A stretch of DNA of 64,000 bases from Oncomelania hupensis (taxonomy: Eukaryota > Mollusca > Gastropoda > Littorinimorpha > Pomatiopsidae), in NCBI GenBank assembly GCA_036898135.1, contig CM072516.1:17162336-17226335 (forward strand), in the 5' to 3' direction. Numbering within the stretch: the first letter of the stretch is position 1; every line of letters begins with the position of its first letter. Shown piece by piece: positions 1 through 11,900 of this stretch. The position numbers were made by a program, and so were the translations under genes. The notes under the pieces are model-generated. The model did not search any database and had not been told where the DNA came from. It saw nothing but the letters and a program-made list of their open reading frames with translations.

Positions 1-160
1 GCATTATACCCAATTGCAGCCCAAGACAAGAAAACAAGACATTAGACTTATTAAGTTATTAGTTCCAGCTAGAGGTTCTATCCCTTGACAGAAACTATCA
101 TGGCGGAATTTTGAATTCTCCAGCCAAAGTCAACTGATTTCTATTAAATCCACCGCTAAC

Positions 161-664
161 ATGACAGTTGAAGGGTTTCCCTCAGCATTGAAAGGTGTAC
201 TGATGGCACTTATTCAGGAGAACCCTCTCACATCATTTAAAATCGATGGGAGAGGCATCAATACCGTCCTCTTTCCTTGCTTCTCGTCAACGCAACAAAC
301 CAATACGATCACAGTTACGACGATAGACCAGTTTCGCTGCAAACCACCTTCACAGGTAGCCATGGATAAACGACGTGCTGAATTACACAAGAACCAGGTT
401 GGTGCTGTTCATTCTCCCATGACCCTGTTTATCGACAGCCCACCGACTAGAAATAATGAAATCACAGTTGACATATGCAGCAACAATGACGGCAACAATA
501 ATAGCAACACTGGTGAACTAGGACTACAATTACACACCAAGCACACGCAGGATTGTACAGCGGCAGGTGAAAACCATGACTTGGTAGCAAATTCGCCCAT
601 TCATGTTTTGGTTGAACCGCTAAGTGATACTGACCTGTTACACTCATTGTTTTTGTTTTTTTAA
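161..664 (+). CDS. 167-codon open frame of unknown origin, probably repeat-derived
   Basis: An uninterrupted frame from MTVEGFPSALKGVL to a stop in T-rich sequence. The N-terminal ALIQENPLTSFKI followed by a beta-strand-like stretch resembles short N-terminal regions I associate with mobile-element proteins in molluscs, but I cannot name a family. The last codons overlap the end of an LTR on the opposite strand (from 636). No intron signals or homologues were recognised. It could be chance or a TE fragment. Confidence 0.2.
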   Translation: MTVEGFPSALKGVLMALIQENPLTSFKIDGRGINTVLFPCFSSTQQTNTITVTTIDQFRCKPPSQVAMDKRRAELHKNQVGAVHSPMTLFIDSPPTRNNEITVDICSNNDGNNNSNTGELGLQLHTKHTQDCTAAGENHDLVANSPIHVLVEPLSDTDLLHSLFLFF

Positions 665-1612
665 TCAGTAGTTGATTCAGCCCCGATGCTTGAATCCTGA
701 TAAGTGTAACTCGGATTCGATTATCCACGCAACTGTTCTCTCAGCAACAAAGCAGGAGTCGTCGTATGAAGTTTTCCAACTTTATTCAGCGTACATCAAC
801 AACTGCATGCAATCGCTCAATCGCTTTTTACTTTCTCACACCTCTCAACTGAAACAGTGCGGTACGCGAGCGTTGTGGCCAAGTGGGCTAAGGCGGGACT
901 AACTTGCCTTGTCCACAGGCCAGAAACCAATGGCGCCTGACAGGTTTGGGTTCGATCCTGCATCGGGGCGTTATGTTTCTCCGAATATTATTTACTTTCG
1001 ACTCGGGCAACGTCTTGGGGGTTTTCTCTGGGTACTCCGGTTTGCTCCCCCAGCAAAATTTCTAAAAAAATTTAAAAAATTTAAAGAATTTCTAAATTTC
1101 AAAAATCACAACTAATGTTAGGTAGGTTGGGTTTGGGCGCGCCACAGGCTGCGACTACGCCTTCCACAGGGGAGGCGGCCCAGAATTTCCCGATAAAAAG
1201 GGACAATAAAGCATTAAAATCTAAATCTAAAATCTAAAAAAAATATAGTCTCTCTATACTCTATAGAACGTTGGAACATTCTCGCGTGACACAATTACAA
1301 CCAATCAAAATAAACTTCGTCATCACTGTCTTACGTCATGCAACTTTCTTCCTCCTACAAGAATTTCTCAGCTACTAGTGGATCTATCTAGATGCTTCGA
1401 TCGATAGTAAACAAGCAACCTCAGAGAATTCTCCAATAATATCGAACAACGAAAATTATCAACATTATACCAAGCTTCAAGCTTCTTCTAACAACAATGC
1501 AAAATCAAATCAAAGGTAAATACACTCTATTATTGCATGCTTTGCAAAACAAAACAATCAGATCTATCATGCGCGTCTCACAAGTACTATCGTGTGCGTC
1601 GCAAACGTAACA
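636..1612 (-). mobile_element. LTR of a Gypsy-type element, split by a SINE
   Basis: Read on the minus strand it begins TGTTACG and ends TGTAACA, the expected TG..CA termini. Its body matches the LTR at 11320-12147 in order: GAGACGCGCATGATAGAT, the GAAGCTTG..TATAATGTT segment, a TCGATATT block, then GTTGGAAAAC and TTCAAGCATCGGGGCTGAATCA near the end. A tRNA-type SINE (861-1250) interrupts it. No adjoining pol coding was recognised on either side, so it may be a solo LTR. Confidence 0.7.
861..1250 (+). mobile_element. tRNA-derived SINE, family I (Leu/Ser-like head)
   Basis: The head has an A-box-like TGGCCAAGTGG and a B box GGTTCGATCC, with extra bases between them as in class II tRNAs. A central segment reads TCTGGGTACTCCGGTTTGCTCCC, and the element ends in a degenerate (AATCTAAA)n tail. 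It lies inside the LTR 636-1612. No clear target-site duplication was found. Confidence 0.75.
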
Positions 1613-2106
1613 CGACCCAAGCGTAGAAAGGCACCGGATGATAACAACGCTACTGTACACAGCAGTGACGGTACCAACGACTCCATAGACAGTGCACTGG
1701 TTCTGCCTACAGGTACGAAGGAGTACATCAGCTCCATCAAAAGGCAAAGCAAACCCTTGATGATTAAAGGACAAAAGGCGTAGTAGTAACTTTCGTGAAA
1801 TTGTCCTGTATACTAAATCTGATAAAAACCTTCTGCTTTGTGACTCTGCTGATATTGTCATCATGTACAACTGCCACAAGAAAGTAGTCCATCACTGGTT
1901 CATCAAATAGCAAAACAGCAACTTGTTTCAGATGAAAAGAGACTGCCTGACAAACATCAAGAAGTGGGATCCACCGGGCAAAAAACATGACCGCCGACAA
2001 CATCAACGATGCTATCCAACAACTCCATTACCTGATTGGTGCCATCAGACGCGTATGGAGGTAAACAACTGAAGATGGAAATACGCATAAAGATGCCTCT
2101 ATGTAA
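1613..2106. other. Unassigned sequence left of SINE-II copy 1
   Basis: Short overlapping open frames occur on both strands, but none has a recognisable domain. The stretch lies upstream of the LTR in the LTR's own orientation, so it could be 3' internal sequence of that element or host intron. No RNA gene was seen. Confidence 0.3.
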
Positions 2107-2505
2107 TAATAATAATAATAATAATAATACAGGATGCTATACGCGCCTTACCCCAAATCATTCAGGCTCAAAGCGCGGCGACCTATACCAACATACACGC
2201 TCACCTGTCTCATCCACCCTCACACATACCAAACACACATCCATCACTCAAACAGGTGGTGTAAAGGCAGGGAGATCGCTATTAGAAGACGGAAAGAAAA
2301 TCGAATTTTTATTTTTGAAATTTTTATATTGACTGCGTCCTGTACCATTATTGAAGGGAGGGAGGAAACCGGAGTGCCCGGAGAAAACCCTCGGTGACCT
2401 CAATAGTCTCGTACCTAAGTCACATACGTTCGCCCCTTGCGGGAATCGAACCCGCGACCTTCGGCATAGGAAACCGGCGACTTATCCACTGCGCCACGAG
2501 GCCAC
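2107..2505 (-). mobile_element. tRNA-derived SINE, family II, copy 1 (with head)
   Basis: On the minus strand the element starts with a tRNA-like head with A box TGGCGCAGTGG and B box GGTTCGATTCC. It continues with a CTCCGGGCACTCCGGTTTCCTCCC central motif and ends in a (TTA)n tail at 2107. Copies at 37411-37610 and 60291-60616 share the body, which identifies the family. Confidence 0.85.
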
Positions 2506-2565
2506 CCCATGTACTGTCGCTGATCGCCTGTGCCTTTAATGCTAGTGACATGGACACATTGTAGA

Positions 2566-3292
2566 GTTGTAATTCAATTCAATTCAATTCAATTCAAACA
2601 ACTTTATTTATCCAGATTTGGCAATTACAATGGGAGTATGAGTGCTCTCTAATTATATATTTAAAAAAAAAAAAAAAAAATCACAACACATTCTGATATA
2701 CATGAGGATGTCTACAAACAATAACAACGTGCACAAAACAACTTGCACAAAAACACAACGGCATCCCCCCGACACCATCCACACATACACACTGCCCATG
2801 CACACACATACCTCCAGTTCATAGACATTTACCCAACACTACATCACCAGCAGCACTCACCACAGACACAGGCATAAAAATAAGGAGGTAGAAGATTCAT
2901 TAAAGAAGTAAAGTCGCGTGTTTGATGTACATTGCTTTCGTTCTTTTGTTGTCATTGAACACGCGCATCCATGATAAGGGCTTTAAGTCTTATTATTAAA
3001 TATTCTGATTTTTTATATTAGTTCCCGCTTGGGGGCAGTTATTTAATTACCAAGCTTATGGATAGGATAGGATAGCCCAAAAGCGATGCTGACCTCAATC
3101 TTAGTGTCAGGAGGATGTTGGGGGCACATGCGTACACACAGCCTATTCTCCTTCAGATTCAGATGCTTTATTAGCAAGTGATATACAAGTTCCTCATAAA
3201 AAATACATTTTGAAGTTTTGCTTGATAGATCTCCGACAATCAGCTAGCGTCAAGGTTGCCTGGTTAGCGGAAACTGGCCAACTGGTTCTCAC
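2566..3292. other. Low-complexity and LINE-tail-like sequence left of EIPR1 exon 4
   Basis: An (AATTC)n run at 2569-2600 followed by AAACAACTTTATTTATCC resembles the 3' end of a minus-strand retroelement. An A18 run lies near 2662. A short (GGATA)n run at 3060-3076 equals the tail of the LINE family A described below but has no LINE body beside it. No exon was recognised. Confidence 0.4.
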
Positions 3293-4442
3293 CTTTTAAT
3301 ATCATGTTCATCACTATCAAGATGGCACAGCAGTTCCAGTGGAGAGTGAGAACTGGAATGGTCATCTGCCGGAGAGCTTGGGTCGACGTCTTCTGGCAGA
3401 CGCCACACTGCAGCTTTCAGCTCTGACTTGGTTTCTGATGCTACCATAATAAATAAAATTAAATTAAAGTTTGCTTTTGCTGTGAAACCACTTTTCAGCA
3501 CTTGACTCTCAGTCTCACATTCACACACAATTCCGCAAACTATTATAAACTAAAGACGATAACATTTGGGAGAATAAAGACTTGGAGGTGGGGGGAGGAA
3601 GAGGGAAAGGTGGAAAGGTGCAGATAATTATATATAAAATGTATAGCGGAAAAAGACAAGGGAACAAAACACGAATGCTTAGCAAATAATTAAATGGTAA
3701 TAAGTGCACTTCTTGAGTTAGATTCTATATAACTTATAAGCCAGCGCCTTGAGGTGCTGTTTAGCTTGAAAACACTATAAAATAAAATTCAAAAGAAGAA
3801 AAAAAGAAAACAATAAAAAAACACCAGTACTTTTGTTGTAGCATGTCGCTAGCAGGGAGCTGTCAAATGTAGAAGAGCTGATGTGCCACACCTCCCCCTC
3901 TCGATGCAAGAAGACGTTTTTGTTGATGACGTTATTCTCATCATCAAAGTCAATATGGTGGACCTATGCAATACAATGTTACAGTGTAATTATTATGACA
4001 AAATAGTAAATGGTTGAGAGGGGGGGGGGGTGAGGGGAAGGGAGGTGGTAACACTTACATTTTCTCAAGTTTCTAATTTTTGACAAGGAAAAAAATGACC
4101 ACTGAATAAAATGTGAATAATAAATCAAGAACTTTCTAATCCAATATTTACAGCATTTATTTCCAGATTTAACAGCAGCAACATTTTCTTTAACTAGTTT
4201 CAGACCACGGAATTTTCTTCTTGCTATTTAGTATAAAATATAATTAAATATACTTTGAAACAAAACAATGGCCACTGCGAAAAAAACAACAACTTATTTT
4301 TACCTGATTTTCTGAGCGAAGGGACTGAGTTCCTACAAGGAAGCGTATTCTGTCAGTCTCTGCGGTCTGTGCTGTCAAAGATCGTGCCTGGAATAAATAA
4401 ACCGCAACACTGTAGTGTTCAGAGTTCTGTACTTTCAGAAAA

Positions 4443-4502
<60 letters not shown>

Positions 4503-4622
4503 AGAGAGTGAGCGCTGCAAAAACGGTCACGCAAATTTTTCAGCAGGAAAACAGGAGCCGGGAACAGAGAATTCGCGTACCTGAAATTCTAGGCCATATA
4601 TAACAGGAGCTTCATCTTCCAT
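3293..4622 (-). CDS. EIPR1: EIPR1 homologue, N-terminal coding exons (partial gene)
   Basis: Coding exons on the minus strand: 4622-4581, 4387-4304, 3963-3831 and 3440-3293. All have AG acceptors and GT donors, and reading phase is kept across every junction. The peptide starts [14 protein letters not shown] and continues with [43 protein letters not shown] and [19 protein letters not shown]. These match the start of human EIPR1 (TSSC1), a WD-repeat protein of about 390 residues that binds the EARP/GARP tethering complexes and acts in endosomal recycling and dense-core vesicle sorting (established knowledge). About 135 residues are visible. The remaining WD repeats were not found between 1 and 3292, which is filled with retroelements, so the gene probably continues off the left edge. 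It is divergent to TRAPPC12. Assignment is near certain by exon-by-exon similarity; the last donor (GTGAGA at 3292) is inferred. Confidence 0.93.
4449..4505 (+). repeat. (GA)n microsatellite in EIPR1 intron 1
   Basis: About 28 near-perfect GA dinucleotides between coding exons 4581 and 4387 of EIPR1. Confidence 0.95.
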
Positions 4623-5910
4623 TGTCTTGGGCTTAGACTAACAACTTGTCACTAAGAAATAGAAAGTGAAGCAGCAGCCAACATGTATAACCGCTTTATG
4701 ATAGCTGTTTTGCGCAAAGCCTGAAAGATAAAAATAAGACCCATAAGCAAGATTTTACATGAATTAAAAATTAAGTAGGATCAAACATATACATGTTTTA
4801 AACATATGTAATAAAGTTCCTTTCCTGTGAGTTGTGTGCAAAGTACAATTTTACGACATAGGTTGTATCAAGGGAGACAACAACGCCACATCCGTAACCT
4901 TCGTTTTTATGCCGTCTGCTTGATATATAGTGTTGATTCCGCAAGGTAAAGACAATTAGATATGGGCCTCCGATTACGATGACCACTTTACTAGCTTATG
5001 TTAATTTCATAATTGATGTGGCGCGCCAAATTGTTGTGTATACGCCCCCTCCAGTTCATGACCATCATAAATAAATTTTACTTCGTCAGTATTTTTTTTA
5101 CTAAGTTCACTGTTAGTAGGGGGCTTTATATTTACATGATAATGATTGCCTGTTACTACGTGTAGGTAGCACTGAAATTTTATTAATTGTTGGAAATTCC
5201 TAGCTGTGAGAGACGCTGTGTATTTTTTTTTAAAATTGATTGATAATGTCAGAATTTGTCAATTGAACACTTAGGCTCATGTTCAGTTCAGTTCAGTTCA
5301 AGGGACTATGTTAAGCTTCGCAGCTTTTTTTGTGTCCCTGATTTTATACAACATTAAATTTTCCGGTTAGTTTTGCAATTGTTCAGAGAATTAGAATTAA
5401 ATGAAAATCATTCATCGAAATCAAATTTGGATTCCACAATGAAACTTACCTTTTCCAGAAGGTTTTTAAAAGTATTTAAGTTGTTAGCTTTTTTAACATA
5501 TAATGGTAGTTTGTTCCACAGTGGTGCAATTCTATGGCTAAAACAGTGCTTTCGTTTGTTAGTACGACAGTGCTGGATAAAAATTTTGTCTTCTGAGTTT
5601 CTAGTTTTGCCTCCATCATAAAACTTAAAGAATGTATTAGCATTGACTTTGTCAATGTTATTTAATATTTTGTATGTTTGTATAAGATCACCTCTAACTC
5701 TTCTAAATTTCAAACTCGGAAGGCCTAGTTTCTTTAGTCTTTTTTTGTAAGGCAGATTTTTCAAGGATATATTTTTGTTTTGTTTTGTTGATGCAGACCT
5801 GTACTAATCAATTACGATTACTGAGACACAAATCAGACCTTTGACTTTGTAAAACCTGGAGAGAGTGCAGTTTCAATCAACAACTTACTGATCAAACCAG
5901 AAGGACACAA
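4623..5910. promoter_or_regulatory. Divergent intergenic region between EIPR1 and TRAPPC12
   Basis: About 1.3 kb separates the two start codons, so both 5' UTRs and promoters must lie here or in unseen 5' exons. No TATA box or CpG-dense core stands out by eye. The centre is occupied by a truncated LINE 3' end (5281-5770), leaving about 650 bp next to EIPR1 and about 140 bp next to TRAPPC12 as host sequence. A shared promoter is inference from the arrangement. Confidence 0.5.
5281..5770 (-). mobile_element. CR1-like LINE, 3' end fragment
   Basis: The minus strand (5764-5408) encodes 118 residues with KKLGLPSLKFRRVRGDL, QTYKILNNID and APLWNKLP, the usual C-terminal tail of CR1/Jockey-type LINE reverse transcriptases. 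A stop follows, then a 3' UTR ending in (TGAAC)n at about 5281-5300. It sits in the EIPR1/TRAPPC12 intergenic region. Confidence 0.8.
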
Positions 5911-8900
5911 ATGTCACGAGAGCAAGACGAAATGGAGGATAGTCTGTACGAAGATCACCTGTTGCCACCTGGAAGGTCATCCGGATTGGTCAACTCTCCA
6001 ACCACAGATACACTAGACTCTGTTGCCCTTGAAACATCACCCACGGATGAGCAGGATCTGGGTGGCGAGGTGTCTCTGACAGGGGATCAGGAAGACCAAG
6101 ATGATAGTATAATAATTGGATCTGCTGGAGGGGGTGACAGAAACACATATATTCTTGCTCCAGCTGATGTCAGCATTGATCTCAACAGCTCTATTATGCC
6201 TTCAGCTTCTGAGACTCAGATGTTGTTCTCTGATCCTTTGCAAGGCAAAGAAGGTCCTCACCAACCCAGTGGTGGTCACCAAGCACCACAAACCATTAGC
6301 AGCTACTTCGCAAGTCAGCCAAGCCAAGATGACTTTTTTGATTGTATCAAAGAGAGCACAATTGGTGGCAAATGTGATGATGATATAGGGATGGCTGCAC
6401 AAAGTGCTTTTGATAAAATAAGTAGTATAGAGCCCCAAGATGCAAGTCCACAAGAGGAAAATATCCAGGCACCATTCCCTGAAACGAAAGAAGATGAAGA
6501 GGAAACTACAAATGTGGAAGCAGACGTCACCCATATCAGTCACAGGGAGCACAAAATATCCACCAGCGAGTTGGAAGCAGTGTCTTTTGAGGGTACAGAG
6601 ACAGCAGGCGAAGACACGAATAACCTGACTGACTTGACAGAAGAAGAGAAAGATGAGTTTGAGTCATTCACTGCTGCTGAAGGATCGGATGTTATTCAAC
6701 ACACAGGACTTGTGGAAAGGTCAGATTCTTTGCCACATGACAATATAGTTGCCTCTTCTTCTTCCTCTGGACAACAACAGAAACTACAACAGCAGATGTC
6801 ACAGCCGCACGGAATGGTGGAGGAAACTGGGAGCATATTGCAGAGTCTGTCCATCCAAGGCCCTACTGTTGGGACTACCCCGACAAACATGTCACCTTTG
6901 CACACATCTAGCAACACTGCACAGCCAGCTGCTGCTTCAGCTGAACATCCACAGTAAGGCTTGGGCTTTGTAAAATTTTTTCTAGTACTCAGCTAAAGAG
7001 GAAGGGTGGGAGTTGGCAAATATGTTATTACCATGAACAAAAATTTCATGTTTAGGCTTTCCTAAATTGGGTTTGACACATTATGATAGAACAAAGATTT
7101 GACATGTTTTTTGTTGTTTTTTTCTATTAGTGCAGAAACCACTTTCCATGGCAATACTGTCTAAAAAGTTTCTTTACCAGCCCCATAAACTGATAAAGAC
7201 TAAAGAGAGTACTTTAAGTAATTACATGATTTGCCAGCAACCTAACAAAATTAGTCTGATTAAAAATTTGATACATTGTTGTTTACAAATAGATATTTTC
7301 CAAATAACATAACGACATCTCTTTACGTTATAGGCAGAACGTTATAACAATTTCTCTTTGTCCATTTCTTTTCTACAGATTTGAGCGACAGACCTCGGCA
7401 CCCACTAGTCCATTTCACACCGCTGTGGATTCGGGGCCCCAGTCCGGTTTTCCATCTTTTGGTGATGTTGGTGTTGGTGACGACATTTTCACCGCGAGCC
7501 TCACTGTCAGCGATGCAGATAGGCGCTTTGATGCCTGGATTCCTTCGGATGCCACACGTCATATCTTGATCACCATGGCAACCAATCCTCCTGGATCATT
7601 CAGTCCTGCTGTTGAGCAGCTGAGTACCCCGGGCGTGTTGAGTATGGAGCCTCAGGTATGGTCGTCCTCATTGATGTATACTCTACATTTCTTATGAAAA
7701 GGTGGTGGGTTGGAGAGCATCATTTATGTTCCAAATTTTTATTATATATCATAGTTTATATATTAGGGGTTGCGCTTAGTATCGCAAAATTGTGTGTTTA
7801 TTGGCTGCAAACGTAGATTTTTATTTTGGTGAACACTTTTTTCCTGTGCTTGAATGCAGGGATGCAATATCGGCTGTGTTAGTTTGACCCCAACCGTTAC
7901 ATTGGTTTGCCAGTCCTACACTGAAACAATATGTGCCTTTACTTTGACAGGGTGATCCAGTACGAGACTTGGTGTATCGCTATATGGGAGAACAGGAGGC
8001 AATCCGTCGACATGTGCTGACGGCAGATTCTGTTTCTCAAGACTGTGATGGGCTCCAGAAACTTGTGGTGTGTATGGGTTTTTAACCCTATTTTGCACCT
8101 TGATTCACTGTAACAATGTGAGATGTGCTTGTTAAAAATCGTTGGGTTATTATTAAGTCTTGTAAAGGATCCTTTTTCGATACCAACACCTTAATAATAA
8201 TTTGCATATCAAAGTGATGGGGTGTCGGATAGCGCAGTGGTTAGAGCACTTGCTACTGTGTCGCAAGTTAAGCAACGTCCAGTGCGGTTAGCACTTGGAT
8301 GGGTGACCGCAAACCGTGAAGCGACAAATAACAATGCCCCCAGTTGACTCAACTGTGACTGAGTACCTACTCTCTTAAGGGTGGGGAAGGTAAAGCAGCG
8401 AGGGAGAGAGATGGGCATCACCCTCATTACGCTGGCCCAAGATAAGTATGATCTCCAACATCACGCTCCCCTACGGCCACAAGGCTATGGGACCCCCTTT
8501 TTTTTTATATCAAAGTGATCAGTCTGTCAATTTTTATATAAAACTGAAAGTGATCAGTCAAGCTCCCTAACATTTAACAGGAAAAATCTTTGTTACCTGA
8601 CTGAGAAATTCTAAACTTATTAATACCTGTGTCCAGAGCACTGGGAGTCTGAGAGCAGCGATGGACCTGACTGGACGTATGTTAGTGAATGGTGGTCAGG
8701 GGCCCTCAAACACTGGTCAAGCTACTCAACACTCTCCACAAATGTTGCAGGTGACTACAGATTAAATTTGCTTTATTTCATTATGTGCTGTTTGAATTAC
8801 TACAGTATTAGTAGAAAGTGCTCTCCTGTGACTGAATGAATTTGAACTAAATAGATGTTAAAAAACCAGATCAATACTGAAGCTGTGGTGGGATTCAGAG

Positions 8901-11900
8901 TTATTATCTATTTCAGCATAAGATTTCTAAATTATTTTTTTTTTTTTCAACCCAGAGGAGTAGTTCTTTGACAGCCTGTTTCAATATGATAAAAAATTGA
9001 AGTTCTCCTCTCCGTTTTCAGCCTTGTGTGCACCAAATCGCACAAAATACGCTTTGAGTCAAATTTTGGAAAACATATTTTATGATTATAAGCAACAGTT
9101 ACTTCCCTTTTGCCTGTGAAATTAAAAACTACACTAACCGTCTGCAGGCAAGTTAACTCTTCTACGTTTGGCAGGGTTGGCAATGCACGAGATTTCTTGT
9201 CTACATTACACATGGTCTGTAATAGACGAGATAACTCATCTGAAAATTAAGGAAAGGTTTAACATACATAGCCGAGGAAACCAAACACATATATGCTATA
9301 CATGCATAAACACCCAAAAGCATGCAAACATGCATCATGCATGCACATACATGATCACATACATTCATGAAACCACATAGTAATATTGTGACAGACTTGT
9401 TTAACAAGTCTGATTTTAATTATGATTCTGTTTGTCAATAGTTGTGGTTCTGTCGCTTGGCACTGATGGTGAAGCTACGATTATATGAGATGGCGGAATC
9501 AGAAATGCGAGCATTCCAGACACTGGATACTCCTGATCTTTACTTTGAATATTACCCCCATCGCTTCCCTGGTCGCAGAGGTGAGGCATCAATTGCTCTG
9601 TCTTTCATTTATTTGTGCACACATCGGTTTCTCTTTACTGTTAAGTTTGTAAACTGATTAAAAAAATTGGAGAGTATTTGTTATTGAGATACGCACGATT
9701 ATCATGCGCGTCTCAATCAGGTTTTATTTTGCTGACTAAGTCCAGAAGACCATAACTCGATGAAGGGTCCTTAAAGTGCCTATGCAGAGGATGCACCTGA
9801 TCAACAGACCTTTTAAGAGGGTGACCTTGGACTTAATCGGCCAAATAAAACCTCCCGAGGAAGAAGGTCACCTTCTGACCTTAGTGGACTATGTGACTTG
9901 GTACCCAGAAGCAGTACCTCTGAAGAAGATTGACACTGAAACTGTGGTAGAGGCTCTGGTGGACATGTTCAGCAGACTAGGAGTCTACCTTACTTCAAAC
10001 ATTCCCGTTCGATCCAAACCCTTTCCGATCCCTTTCAAGGCCCGCGAATCCTTGAAGACAGACGTCGCGAGATGCTGAAGATTGACATCTTCAGAGTCCA
10101 GTTCACCCTACACCTCTCATGTCGTAGTCGTGAAGAAGAAGGATGGGAGCAAAAGAGTATGCCTCGACTACAGGAAGGTTAACAAGATCACCGTCTTCGA
10201 CCCTGAGCCGATGCCTACTGCTGCAGACCTGTTCCGTCAATTATCGGGGATCAAATTCTTCTCAAAGATTGATCTCGGAAAAGGCAAGTTCCCGTGCATT
10301 AACAAGACATACCAGAGACTGCTTTTATAACTCCTGATGGGACGTACGAATGCCTGAGGATGCCCTTTGGCATGGTCAACAGGGATGGACATCGTCGTAT
10401 GTTACTGGGACTTAGTCCACACCCAGACCTGGAAGAAACATCTGAGACCTTGAGGGAGTTATTTCACTGTCTAACAGAAGCCAACCTGACCATGAGATCC
10501 AGCAAGTGCATTCTGGGAACTGACAACATCGACTTTATCGGTCATTCGCTGAAAGCAGGACAAAAAGGGCTTCTGTTGGAAAACGTTACCAAGATTCTGA
10601 ACGCTCCACGTTCACAAACCAAGAGGCAAGTGCGGTTTTTTCCTGGGATTGGCTGGATATTATAGGGAGTTCGTACCAAACTACTCTGTCATCACAGCAC
10701 CCTTGTTGGACCCAATTGCGGAAAGGCTAACCAAACCAAGTGCAGTGGTGACCAGCGCTGAAGAGAAGGCATATCAGACTGTGCGCCACCTCCTATAGAA
10801 GGATCCGGAGCGACGACTGCCTGACACTTCCAAGGAATTCGTCTTAAGAACAGACGCAGGGGATGAGGGCATTGGCGCCATTCTGATGCAAGAACACGAA
10901 GGGAAACTATTTCCAGTCAGTTACGCCAGCAAGAAGCTGTCAAGGGCTGAGAAGAATTACTCAACCATGGATAAAGAGCGCCTTGCCATCATATGGGAAA
11001 TCCGAAAATTCGAGCTATACCTTCAAGGAGTGAAGTTCGTGTTACAGACTGATCACAAGTCGCTAATCTACTTGAACTCTGCCAAGTTTGCTAACAGTCG
11101 CATCATGAGATGGGCTATGTACTTGCAGAACTTAAACATGCGAGTAGAATCTATTAAAGAATCGGAGAATGTTGGTGCTGAGTTTCTCAGCAGAGTGTGT
11201 GAGTAAAGAATACTGATAGAACCTAGACAGACTGAAATAAGTTTCTGGACTTTGTTTGTGCATTGCGTCTCAATGTTGTTGACAGAAATTAAGTAAATTT
11301 CTTCTTGTGTAGGGGGTAATGTTACAATTGAGACGCGCACGATAGATCCAATCATTTTGCTGTTGCTTGAAGAAGCTTTGTATAATGTTAATTTTTGTCG
11401 GTCGATATTGTTGAGAATTTTATGGAATTATTTGTTTATTATCGACCAAATTTTCCAGATATTACCGGTAACAGCTGGTTGAGTCATGTAGATTCGTAAA
11501 CATGTGACTAAGACAGTACATAGTTCCGTCCAGTAACGAGTTTTATTTTGATTGCGTATTATTGCGTCATTTTGGAGTGATCATATTTTTTTTCGATTGC
11601 AAAGAGGCTTTATAAATACTACACGGTCTGCTTGTAGGGATGATCTTTGTAGTGATTTTCGCAAAGCGATCTTGTATGCAGTTGTTGATGGTAAAAATAG
11701 GTAAAGGTAGTCCCATAGCCTTGTGGCCGTAGCCTGCGTAGGGGAGCATGATGTTGGAGATCACACTTATCTTGGGCCAGCATAATGAGGGTGATGCCCA
11801 TCTCTCTCCCTCGCTGCTTTACCTTCCCCACCCTTAAAAGAGTATGTACTCAGTCACAGTTGAGTCAACTGGGGGCATTGTTATTTGTCGCTTTACGTTT

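Noticed and set aside
1..3292. Remaining WD-repeat exons of EIPR1
   Set aside because: No WD-type frame with splice signals was found; the stretch consists of LTR, SINE and low-complexity sequence.
8240..8330. 5S rRNA gene
   Set aside because: Only the 3' half of 5S is present, fused to a tRNA-like head and flanked by a target duplication, so it is a SINE.
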